Origin: Oidiodendron maius Zn
Taxonomy: Eukaryota; Ascomycota; Leotiomycetes; Myxotrichaceae
NCBI GenBank assembly: GCA_000827325.1
Contig: KN832888.1
Location: 224,069 to 288,068, forward strand
DNA length: 64,000 nucleotides
Reading direction: 5' to 3'
Shown: positions 1 to 9,676 of the stretch, one piece after another
How positions within the stretch are numbered: the first letter of the stretch is position 1
How the letters are laid out: each line of letters starts with the position of its first letter
The notes under the pieces: model-generated
Seen by the model: only the letters and a program-made list of their open reading frames with translations
Database searches by the model: none
What the model was told of the DNA's origin: nothing
Position numbers and translations under genes: made by a program

Positions 1-931
1 CAAAAGAGCCGGGAGAGGGACCTGGGATGGGAATATGTGCATCAACTTTGCCTCGTCGTTGCTCGAGTGTGAGTATTCTTGCAAAAATTTCCAGACAGTG
101 CTTATACGGACGTAGTCTTAAAAGCCACAATTGTTGGGGATGGGGTGTGGCGGATTCGACGAAAGGAGAGGTCTCCAGTCATTGAGGTTTTTAGGGTCGA
201 AGAGGCGGGGCACGGTGATGTTCTCTCAGATGAGTTCATCAACTGGCGGATAAAGCTTGCTTTGAGCAACAGGTGAGCTGCGGAGAAGGATCCTGTCCCG
301 AGACTAGAACTGAGGTCGAGAAGAAGCTTGGGGCTAGAACAAGCCCCTTGATGCACCTTCGATGCCGGCCTCACATGCACGAGATGCTCAGCAAAAGGAA
401 TCTTCACACATGTCAGAAGATTGAAAGTACAAAGAGCATCTTATGCGTATGTTCGGGAGGTTCATTGGCCCTTGGTCCCGCGTAGGAGCTGGAGTATCGC
501 GAAGAAACGGAAGCAAGTCTCCCCCTCCCACATGCTACCCCGTAGCCAGGCATGCGAGAACGGGGATGGCGGGACATTCGCCAAGGAGTTTGTGCGGGAC
601 CAGCCTCATTTATCAATCATTTCTCTCCTTGCGTCGCTTCATCATCGTATGAAACCAGCTCCAGGCTTCGAAAGCGCTGACTGTGAGCTTGGAGCTGCAG
701 CCCCTGATAGGGCGCCAGGGAATTATCGTGATAACCGAGAGCGAGAGCTCCGATCACCACGAGAAATTCCAGGGACCGAGGCACCTTGAAATCGACCACA
801 CTCCAGGAAAGTCAACAAATCAAATATTAGAAATGAGGGCTTCCGCCACCCTCAGATTCCAGCATGTCTTCCCCCTCCTGCCAGACTAAGCCCCTCTAAC
901 TTTCCTAAGCTCACGGCCAGTCGCCGGCAGG
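1..931. other. 5' edge region with a possible unrecognised exon
   Basis: No gene can be modelled confidently. On the + strand, about 94-276 is open and coding-like (it includes GDGVWRIRRKERSPVIEVF and DEFINWRIKLAL) and ends exactly at a good donor, AG|GTGAGC, at 276/277. The same frame upstream (12-69) is also coding-like but is separated by a TGA at 70-72. The gap between a GTGAGT donor (69) and a TTCCAG acceptor (94) is only about 26 nt, too short for a normal intron. It may be the tail of a gene cut by the window edge, or a decayed gene. I do not recognise the family. The rest, to 931, is taken as the malic enzyme promoter and leader. Confidence 0.3.
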
Positions 932-3070
932 ATGGCCCCGAATCTTTTCGCGGGCTGGTTCCAAAAGTCGCCCCTTCGAAAATTCTCGTGAGTCAGCTTC
1001 GCAACGACTTCAACTTCCATCCCCATTTTCTAAAACCAGCAAATACAATGTATAGGAGACATCCGGATACCTCTTTCTCTCACGAAGTAAGAAAGCAGCT
1101 TCAAACCCATGGCCTCTCGCCACCAAACGTCGAGAGCCACGCGCTGCAAGCCCAGAGATGTTAGCTCCCCAGCTCCATTCCCTCCGTACTCTCCACTCAA
1201 TGCTCCCAGGCCTCAAGCAATTGGAGTCTAAAAAGACGCCAATTGAGAAGTATATATATCTGAGCAATCTGCGAAATACCAATGTCCATCTCTTCTATCG
1301 CCTTGTGATGAACAACCTCACCGTAAGTTCGGATTGTTGAGGCACGTGACCACTGCTGACCGTGATTACTGAAGGATCTAACCCCTCTGATATACACTCC
1401 CGTTGTTGGCGAGGCGTGTTTAAAATGGTCCGAGATATATCACCATCCAGAAGGTATTGCTCTTTAATGTAACCTGCTTGCAGGATGCAACCAAATATTG
1501 GGACCAAAGACGAATCTGACTCTTACAGGCCTCTATCTCTCTTACAATGATCGGGGTTCTCTTGCAAAGATACTCCAGAACTGGCCACAGTCTAAAGTCG
1601 AGATCACCGTTGTTACCGATGGCTCCCGAATCTTGGGCCTGGGCGACCTCGGTATCAACGGCATGGGCATACCGGTTGGAAAGCTGTCGCTGTACACAGG
1701 GTGCGCTGGCATTCGGCCAGAAGCTACCTTACCACTGACAATAGATCTGGGAACAAACAATGAAGCCCTCCTCAACGATCCATTCTACATGGGTAGTCGG
1801 ATGAAGAGGGTTTCTGTCGAGGAAGAGAGCAAGTTTATGGATGAGTTGATGGTTGCTCTCAACAAGACTTGGCCTGGGTAAGTAGCCTGTAAGATATTCT
1901 ACCCGCAGCTGCTAATAATTAATTTTAGAATCGTGGTTCAGTTTGAAGACTTCAAGAACCCGTGGTCGTCATTAGAAAAATATCAGCCCAAATATTGCTG
2001 CTTCAATGACGATATCCAGGGGACAGGAGCCGTTATCCTGGGTGGAATTATCAACGCACTGAAAGTAACCGGCGTGCCTGTCAAGGACCAAAGAGCAGTA
2101 TTTATGGGTGCTGGGAGCGCTGGGACTGGTGTTGCACAGCAAATTGTTCAGTTCTTCAGAAAAGAGGGCCTCACTGAAGACGAAGCAAGACGATGCTTTT
2201 GGTTTGTCGATACCAAGGTAAGATATACCAAATTTCGGCACAACTATTACTAACAAAAGTTACAGGGTTTAATCACAAATGACAGAGGTGACAATCTCGC
2301 CGAGCACAAGAAGTACTTCTCTCGTGAGGACAATGAGGGGAAACAGTTCAAGACGTTGGCCGAAGTTGTTGAATATGTCAAGCCCACCATCCTAATGGGC
2401 ATGTCAACGATCCGAGGAATTTTCGATGAGAACATACTCAAACAGATGTCCAAAATGAACGAACGCCCTGTCATATTCCCATTGTCAAATCCATCCAGCC
2501 AATCTGAATGTACCTTCGAAGAAGCAATCAATTTCACAGATGGTCGAGCGGTATTCGCAAGCGGCAGCCCATTCCAGAACTATATTTACAAAGGCAAAGA
2601 ATATATACCAAGTCAAGGAAAGTGAGTTAAGTCCTGGTTCATAAGGTTTATGAGGTATCATACTGATGAAACAAGCAACATGTACGTCTTCCCTGGTATT
2701 GGTCTCGGCTCCATTCTCTGCAAATCTATCCATGTGACGGACGAAATGGTAATCCCCTTCAAGCTGCTTTTGTTTACTTTATCTTGCTAATGGATGATAG
2801 ATATACGAGGCCGCGATTGCTCTCAACAAGGCGATCAACCAGGACGAGCTTGACAAGGGCATGCTGTATCCGGATATTACCAGAATTCGAGATGTTAGCG
2901 TAACAGTCGCACGTCAAGTTATTCGTCAATCACAGAAACAGAAACTTGATCGCGAGAAGTCAATCCGTGGCATGAGCGATGCCCAATTAGACGCTTGGAT
3001 TAAAGAAAGAATGTACGATCCAACGTCTACAAAAATTCACGATGCACAAGGGTCTGCTTCCAAACTTTGA
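932..3070 (+). CDS. MAE1: NAD-dependent malic enzyme, probably mitochondrial
   Basis: Oxidative decarboxylation of L-malate to pyruvate with reduction of NAD(P). Nine exons: 932-987, 1056-1159, 1210-1322, 1375-1453, 1529-1877, 1929-2217, 2266-2621, 2676-2748, 2801-3070; the joined frame is 562 codons plus TGA. Visible family features: TPIEKYIYLSNLRNTNVHLF, the catalytic-Tyr segment LIYTPVVGEAC (Tyr98), GLGDLGINGMGIPVGK with the catalytic Lys169, metal-ligand segments QFEDF (Glu240, Asp241) and CFNDDIQGTG (Asp262), the dinucleotide loop GAGSAG (294-299), and FPLSNPSSQSE. Exon 1 supplies only MAPNLFAGWFQKSPLRKF plus part of a Ser codon, a basic, acid-free peptide that looks like a mitochondrial presequence. 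A second in-frame ATG inside intron 1 (1048) could start a shorter form. Length is normal for the family. NAD preference is inferred from homology, not seen. Confidence 0.93.
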
Positions 3071-3458
3071 GGAGGGAGTTACTTTTGGAGTTTTCAAGTG
3101 CGTTTGGATTGTATAGCGATGGGAAAATTCTCAGGAGGAAAAGTGGTCTAGAGGCGTATAGGATACCAGATTGTTAGCCTCGATGTATCAACTTGTCCCA
3201 CTTTATAATTCCATGAATGGCAATAACTTTTCTTTCTTAGTATCACTCTTCTATGATCTGTCCTCCACGTGAATCAAGTGTTCTCTCGTCAGATCTAGCA
3301 GCTTCCCTGCCGAGTATTTCTCTTTTGCCATATTCCCTACTCCAAGGCTCGAGACCAAGATTCCAGGACTAACAGTATCCGCACATGGCCGCCCCTCTCT
3401 CTAAACCTAGCCTTGATCTCGAGTTAGGTGCAATTCTTCTCACCCGAATGATTATCTC
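3071..3458. other. Convergent 3' intergenic region
   Basis: This lies between the stop of malic enzyme (+) and the stop of the Cys-rich protein gene (-). I see no ORF with coding character. It should hold the two 3' UTRs. Confidence 0.5.
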
Positions 3459-4061
3459 TCAAGTTTCCGACAATCGCGGCCACACTTGCCTCAAGCCAGC
3501 CCGCGTCCCTGGTGGAATCTTAGGCATGCACCACTTCCAGCGCTCTCTTTTGGGTACTAACAACTCCTCCGCCCTCTTCTTCACTTCGCACTCGCCTGCA
3601 CCGTCCGCGCAGTATTGACCACTGTCTGCATTCCGCAAGATACAAAGGTGCTCGCCTCTCATCTCGCAACGCCGGCAGAAAGTCATAGATCGAAACTCCT
3701 CTCTCAGCAGTGCTTGTCTGGGAAGTGAGCAGCGAAGTCCGAGAGTGGCGCATTGCAGACAAGCATCAGTATAGTAACTTAATTTCTTATTGTCGATCTT
3801 GCTTTTCTCTGAGGTGAAGGAGTGGAATGAATCCACGGAAATGGAGCTTGATATTGATAGTTGACTATCCGGAAGGCTCGATCCCCGGGAAACGATACTT
3901 TCTACCGTCGAGACCGTGGAGCTCGATGGTAATGCGGACCTGGCCTCGAGACTTTGTGACTGAGTTGAGAAGGTTATTGTGTGCCTTTTTATCTCGAAAC
4001 TGGAGTAAGGACCCACAGTAGCCATTATTGAAGAATCACTGGGGGAAGCAACTGTCTCCAT
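3459..4061 (-). CDS. Hypothetical protein with paired Cys-rich motifs
   Basis: A single-exon frame of 200 codons starting at ATG 4061. The N-terminal half (1-95) is Ser/Thr-rich and probably disordered. The C-terminal half has two Cys clusters, CLQCATLGLRC and, about 20 residues on, CRRCEMRGEHLC, then two more Cys in a GQYCADGAGECEVKKR stretch and a basic, Trp-containing tail. The C-x2-C-x6-7-C spacing suggests zinc binding, but it does not match the fungal Zn2Cys6 DNA-binding pattern (C-x2-C-x6-C-x5-12-C-x2-C-x6-8-C) well enough to call it one. No signal peptide or membrane segment. Function unknown. The coding call rests on frame length, low-complexity-then-Cys-rich organisation and a sensible start. 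Confidence 0.6.
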   Translation of the reverse strand: METVASPSDSSIMATVGPYSSFEIKRHTITFSTQSQSLEARSALPSSSTVSTVESIVSRGSSLPDSQLSISSSISVDSFHSFTSEKSKIDNKKLSYYTDACLQCATLGLRCSLPRQALLREEFRSMTFCRRCEMRGEHLCILRNADSGQYCADGAGECEVKKRAEELLVPKRERWKWCMPKIPPGTRAGLRQVWPRLSET

Positions 4062-5440
4062 TTTGCCGATGTTTCGTGGGCGTTAGGAAATTAGTGCGTT
4101 ACTTCAAATTTGGAGGATTGATGTTGAGTGGGTTTGTGATGGCCAGCTAGGAAGAGACCAAGGGGCTTTGATTCAACGGAAGCGAGATTTTGAGAAGAGA
4201 TAGACAAGACACAATTCTACTATCGAGCTTTGAAAACTACTATGCCTAAGTTGAGCGACCAAACGGTCCGGCTAGCGCTTTTGCAAGACATACTGTCTTT
4301 GCAGCGCCCAAGCCGAACCGCGTTTCATGCCAACGGCTCTTATGCTCTTATCCATTCTAGAAGGAGCTATTCGACCCAATTCCAGGAAATCGGTATCAGA
4401 CAACTACTAGAAAGTCTAAAAGAACATTCTTATCCCGTATCTCGTGTAGATTTATATCAGGATAATACGGATGCACTATCAACACAAGTGTGAATCCCTT
4501 CAAATATCCTGTAGCTAGATTGGGAACTTGCCCACACTTGTATATCTGCCTTGTTTATGGTCCGTTAAGAGTTGGCTTATCGGACAATGTACCTAGTGGC
4601 AGCAATTCCTGGTTGCTAGTGCTTTTTAATGCCCGCTAATAATGTGACAGCGCTCGGAAGAGCTTCTGGCCTAGCTTTAGGCACAATTCGGCTTCCCGAT
4701 ACATGGCCCTCATCAAGCTTGCACTGGTGAGTATATCAAATAATTCACATTCTTTCATATAGCAGGAAATCCTATATGTCAGGCAGTAGAACCTATTGAA
4801 TCTGTCTATGCAAACTCCATCTTGATGCTTTCAATGCCAAGGGGTTGAAGCTCTTGTTGTGAACCAGATGACCGCCTTTTGCTACTTAGATCTATAGAGC
4901 ATAGCGACCGAAGCAGAAATGTGGAGATGATGAGATATGTCCAGAACTGTTATTTTTGACCCGTATATTTTGCATAGTTAATCACTTCCTCTGCATAATG
5001 ACATTGCTGGGAACGCAATGGCGATCTCTTCTTTGGGTGACTTAGGAGACTAGCTATCCCTTAAGTATATCGTTCAGAACCTCCCTTATGTCCAGAAGTT
5101 TAAACCGAAGAAGGAGCAGAGAATTTCCGCAAATATCATTACAGTTTTGGACAGACACAAAAGAGTCGAATAGAACTTGTGGCGTATGCGATGCTGCTTT
5201 CATTTCACATGCATACGTTCCTGAAGGAATTCATAGCAATATTTTGTATCGACGTCTGGCTTCAGAGGGTCGTCTAAATCACCAAATACTCATTATTGCT
5301 GGTGCAGCAGAGTGCCAAACAGGAGGAGTTACTGGAAAGAACCCGCCTCCACAGTCCTATGTCGAACACGTGATGAACACTCCGTACATGGATTGTGACT
5401 AAGCAATATCTACCAATCATGGGCACAATCACCCTGGGCA
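4062..5440. other. Intergenic region, two weak ORFs only
   Basis: Two + frames begin with ATG: 4242-4493 (83 codons) and 5088-5402 (104 codons, containing CGVCDAAFISHAYVPEG). Neither has recognisable domains, and neither is flanked by splice sites that extend it. They could be short genes or chance. The rest is AT-richer and shows nothing I can name. Confidence 0.35.
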
Positions 5441-5450
5441 AGCCCTAGTT
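5441..5450 (+). promoter_or_regulatory. Telobox-like element upstream of eL41
   Basis: AGCCCTAGTT lies about 100 bp before the eL41 ATG. Similar CCCTA/TTAGGG elements sit before uS11, uS9 and eIF3c in this window. Telomere-repeat-like boxes are known elements of ribosomal protein promoters in many fungi (Tbf1-type factors). The assignment is by position and core similarity only. Confidence 0.45.
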
Positions 5451-5549
5451 TAAGCGAGTCCATTTGTTCTCTTAAATCTGCACAATTTGTCTCCGACTCC
5501 TCAACTTTACTTCATCAACTCTAGAGCATTTTCGTATACCAACTCGAAG

Positions 5550-5711
5550 ATGCGGAAGAAGTGGCATAAGAAAAGGGTTCGCCGCCTTAAGCGTAAGCGC
5601 CGCAAGACTCGGGCCAGATCGTATGTATCCCCTACTCACATCGCCAATGCGCTGGCTGCGACCTGATGATGCCAATGTCGATGCTCTTGCTAACCCCTTC
5701 ACAGCAAGTAA
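5550..5711 (+). CDS. RPL41: 60S ribosomal protein eL41 (RPL41)
   Basis: The smallest ribosomal protein, 25 residues, almost entirely Arg/Lys; in the 80S ribosome it forms a bridge at the subunit interface. Exon 1 (5550-5620) encodes 23 residues plus two bases, containing WHKKRVRRLKRKRRKTRARS. Intron 5621-5704 has a GTATGT donor and an ACAG acceptor. Exon 2 (5705-5711) is only CAAGTAA and completes Ser, then Lys and the stop. The joined peptide matches the family from end to end, with Thr where animals have Met (position 20). A telobox-like element lies about 100 bp upstream. It is easily missed because the first exon is 71 nt and the last one 7 nt. Confidence 0.93.
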
Positions 5712-6827
5712 ACACCTCACGACAACTCGATCTCGGTCCCCTGCCTCTCGCGCCAGTCACTCATGACAATATAATCTCCCACCCCACGCCATCTCCCGCA
5801 TCAACATCTACGCCTTTTTCAGCATTCGGTTTTGTGGTTCGGATTGGATTTACCATTCGGTCAATGGAAGCTGGTGTTCAAGGATAGAATCGTCTGATGA
5901 CGCGTGGGTTTGGGCAATTGAAGGGATGGAGCAAAGTAGTAGGATCGGTCAATCAAATTGTCGACTGTCGATTGAGTGTTTATGAACAGAAGTAGTAGTG
6001 TGACGGCTGCCTCAAGATGCTAGATTACTGCTGACTTCAATTACTAAATGAAAAGAAGCGATGCTTCAAGCAAGTAGTCTATAATGCGATGTGACTGTAC
6101 CTACCCGGAAATATGTATGCTGTTAAACCATTTCCGATGAAGTCGTGTTGATGTACCGGCCTGGAGGACTTTTTGCAGAGCTCCACACTTGTGAGTCGTA
6201 ATATGTATCATTGAAAGGTACAATTGATACTCGGAATCTCTTTTACTCATTGTACAATTGTACAACTTCGAATGTCATTTTTATACTGGAGGTGAGACCA
6301 AGGCTGTCTGCAATAGCACTGCTATGGTTTGCCATGCAAATCGTCATGGTGGCGCTTCAGATTTCACCGAGAGATTGGTAAAGATTATCAAATGCAACTT
6401 ATCAGTCCGGGCAGACAGTATTATATCAAGACTTGTGCTAATACGGCAAGTTTCAGGATATGTTACAGCAAAGAATTAACGTCATAAAAGCACCATTCCT
6501 AAAAGGCTAAGTAGAGGAACGTCTGGCCCTCCGCATGGTGTGCTCCATCCACAGAGGATCCTTCGAATTGTGCGGTCACTCCAATTCCTTGTCCTGGATG
6601 GGTCTGATGCGGATATGCCATGATGAGAATAAGACTGCCGTACGCCAGCTAGAGTTGGTTGGGTAGGAGAGATAGAGCAAGTCCTCCAACTAGACGAGTT
6701 TCTGATAATGACAGTCCCCGCCTTGTAAGCGAGAAAAGTGATGGCGGCCGACCGACATTTTTTTGGGCAAAATGTTCCCAGAGACGCATGACTTTTAACA
6801 CGCCGTATCGCATCTCCACCAAGCAAG
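5712..6827. other. Intergenic region 3' of eL41, 5' of RPA49
   Basis: I find no supportable gene. It is moderately AT-rich with scattered stops in all frames. The last few hundred bases should contain the RPA49 promoter; no clear element was identified. Confidence 0.5.
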
Positions 6828-8286
6828 ATGGCACATAAAATCGATCAGGGTGTCAAACGCAAGAGGCATGAGAGCAAGCCCTCCAAGCCGAGCAAGAAAG
6901 TGGCAATTGAGGATGACGGAAAGATCAAGATCTCTTTCCAAGAAGCTGAGAAATGGGCCCCAATCGTAGGTACGGACTACTCCCATGACCGGCGGCAGCC
7001 TCTAGTCGCTCTATTAATGCTCTCTTCTCATTCCTGTCTAAATTTTTAACAGTTTCATCGGCCAACTTCTCTGTTCCTCCCTCAATACCCTTCAAGCCGT
7101 ATACTAAATCTCGCGCCAACACGGCCCAAAGGTCCGGTAGAAGCGGAGCTATCGCAACAACAGAAGTCCTCCTCCACTCCTCCGCGCACCCTAAACTTGA
7201 CTATACTGTGCGAGAAGAAGATACGCTCCAGAAACACTATGTGGGTATCTATGATCCGGAAACAAGGAGGCTCGAGATTACAGAGGCACGCAAGATGCAG
7301 GTACGGGCAGCGGTGAGGGCACATCAAGCTACGGAGGAGCAAGTTCATCAGGTATGCTTGAGAACTGATGTGAAGATACGTCTATGCTAATTTCTCTGCT
7401 TCAGAGCGCAATGCAGTCTCGTATCGAGCTAGGACAATTATTCGGTACGAAGAAGGCACGAAAGGCCATTGCCTCGATGAGCGAGAATGCCATTGGGCCT
7501 AGTAAGGCTGAGAGAGCCGCAGGCAAGAAAATCGATGCAACATCAGCTGCTGTAATGGCATCTATGGCGGATGCTGCTCAGGGCATGGCTACATTAGAGG
7601 AATTACAACATGAGGCAGACGCATCCAAGCCACGGCCCAAAGCCAACCTGAACGCAACCGATATCAAGGATGTCTACACGCACGACAACCTCCTCGGCGT
7701 GGATATGATGAAGCAAATCCCGGTTATGGACTGGACGCAATCCATCAAGGACAAGAAGGAGATTATAGTCAGCTCAAGGCACGTCGCGCGGCGGATCCAA
7801 AAGGAGGCGTCGAACATCGAAAACCTCAAGCTCCTGCGGTACATGCTTCTCCTAATCGACTTTCATAACGCAGCACACTCTTCGTCGCGTGGCAGATCGC
7901 TATTCCTGCCCAAACGCGACGTCCTCAAGGCGGCCCTCAATGGGATGCCCGAGGCCGTGGTGGAGAGCGTCAAGCGGCGCTTCACGGAGGCGGGCAAAAT
8001 GCCGCGGTTCAAGGTGGACCTGCTCATCACGCACATCTGCGCGCTGGCGTGCCTAGTCGACCATTACGACGTAAGCATCTTCGAACTGCAGGAGGACCTG
8101 AAGCTTGAGGGCCGGGAGATGGCCAAGTACTTCAGGGAGATCGGGGCGAAGGTCGGCCCATTGTCGGAAGCGGGGCGGAAGGCATTGCACTTGGACAAGG
8201 CCGCAGGCGCACAGTGGCAGGTTGCTTCGTTGAAGCTGCCACTGCAATTCCCCAAGGTGACGGCAGGGAGAAAGAAGACGAGGTAG
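6828..8286 (+). CDS. RPA49: RNA polymerase I subunit RPA49 (A49)
   Basis: A Pol I-specific subunit that, with A34.5, forms a TFIIF/TFIIE-like module for rRNA gene transcription in the nucleolus. Exons 6828-6969, 7053-7351 and 7405-8286 join to 440 codons plus TAG. Diagnostic stretches are PKLDYTVREED, LQKHYVGIYDPETRRLEI, EARKMQVRAAVRAHQA and LGQLFGTKKARKAIAS. The C-terminal part carries the winged-helix (tWH) region, seen here as CALACLVDHYDVSIFELQED and LKLEGREMAKYFREIGAKVG. The N-terminus is basic (KRKRHESKPSKPSKK), a likely nuclear or nucleolar signal. Length is close to the yeast protein. Start chosen because it is the first ATG of the open frame and gives the expected N-terminus. Confidence 0.92.
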
Positions 8287-9080
8287 AGGAGGGAGAGGGG
8301 TAGAGTGAGGTGGTGAAGCTAGGCAGAATAATGAATACTCAAAAGTCAAACGGCTTTACCTCAGCTGTACAAGGCCCCGGGGCAAATTACCTACGTGTTA
8401 AGTGGCGCCGCCCACGTCTTCCCTATGGAAGATCTGATAGCTGGATGCCTGTTAAGGTGTACCACGGAGCCGTGTGGCTGTCCGCGACCGCCAATGGCCG
8501 CGACGAGGCCATCCAGAGGGAGGTGTCCACTGTGGCTGTGTTATACGCGGACGGTACTTCACGCGGCCTCCACGCGCGTGCGATCCAGCTCGTACTCGCG
8601 TACCCTGACGAAAGCTACAGATACTTGCCGTGCCTCGGACAGAAAAATCAGGATCTCCAGCATTGATTGATGACGGTCTGGCGGTGGCGGGCGTGGCTGA
8701 GGTCGCTGGGGGGTAATACGGATGGACATTACACAGAGAGATTGCACACCGCTCGTGGCCCAAGATGATCCCGATCGTCGAGACTTGAAACCCGCAGTCG
8801 CGAGGGGCAGGAGGACCGTCTGCTTATGACCTCTGGGGGCTGGGTTTGTGCTATTAGTAAGAGGGGTCGGGAAGGGCAGTAGCATCACACTGAAGAGGAC
8901 TGCACTGTACCGAAGAGTACCGTCAATCTCCTGTAGGGCCACCGGTCGATGCCTGGATAAGTCAAGATCTCCCTAGCCTCAATCTCATCCGGCTCGGCGA
9001 ATGCTTGATCTTCGATGGGCTTGGCCCACCCGAAACTGCGCCTTTTTGTTTGCGTGGTGAGGGTCAGTCAGAGAAGTGGG
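8287..9080. other. Intergenic region, no gene seen
   Basis: Several overlapping frames are open on both strands (for example 8310-8666 + and 8559-8942 -), but all are GC-driven, mutually overlapping and without family motifs. I see no gene. Confidence 0.5.
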
Positions 9081-9186
9081 AGGGGGGTCTTGCTCTTGGT
9101 TCCATTCCAGCCGCCCCTGCAAGTGCAGAGACACTTCAGTCGTTCGGTTCCGATGCGCGAGCCTGAGGAATCTCCCTTTATATATG
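9081..9186 (+). promoter_or_regulatory. Stress-type promoter of the CYSTM-like gene
   Basis: Two stress-response-element-like pentamers lie here: AGGGG at 9081-9085 and CCCCT at 9114-9118. A TATA-like TTTATATATG lies at 9177-9186, 144 bp before the ATG, followed by a run of ten C at 9197-9206. STRE (AGGGG) sites bind Msn2/4-type factors in yeasts, and SebA-like factors have been described in moulds. Activity here is inferred. Confidence 0.4.
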
Positions 9187-9329
9187 CAGTTGGCTGCCCC
9201 CCCCCCGTGCTTCTTCTCCCTCTCGCTCCCACAACTACATAATCAATCTCCCCAGATCAATTCCCATCAAAATCTACTTCCACTCTTTCATATCCCATCT
9301 CTTCAGAGACCAAACGTCCCCAAGTCAAC

Positions 9330-9676
9330 ATGCCTGCCCAAGAAGTCAACCAGCCCCAGGTCCAGCAGATGGATATCCCACTGGCCGATGCTGCCCAGCA
9401 ACCCGTATGTTTATCCCTCCATCGCCCTGGCCACATCTTGGTGGCCGAACTCATGAAGATATTATCGCTAACACCGTCGCAGAAGCCTGCTGAGCAGATG
9501 ACTGCTGAGCCCGTCAGCATGCGTGGTGGTGGTGAGGGTGAGGATGTCTGCTGCGGCATGTAAGTCGACATGCCCTCCCCCTATCCGTCACTTCTCTCGT
9601 CTCCTACTGACATTCTTCCTCCCATCGCAGCTGCGCCGGCCTTGCCTGCTTCGAGTGCCTCTCCTGCTGCTGCTAA
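9330..9676 (+). CDS. Small CYSTM-like cysteine-rich stress protein
   Basis: A 65-residue protein from three exons (9330-9404, 9483-9559, 9631-9676), all with GT-AG borders; an intact frame appears only after splicing. The N-terminal 45 residues are Gln/Pro/Glu-rich and polar. The C-terminus is a Cys-rich tail, CCGICAGLACFECLSCCC, ending right at the stop. This matches the CYSTM (cysteine-rich transmembrane) tail family, whose members are linked to stress tolerance and membrane attachment in fungi and plants. The tail is shorter and less hydrophobic than a full TM helix, so palmitoylation-type membrane anchoring is possible. A TATA box and STRE-like sites upstream fit stress induction. Confidence 0.78.

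Noticed and set aside
3385-3618. 77-codon + frame
   Set aside because: Partly antisense to the Cys-rich protein gene, without motifs or extendable splice sites.
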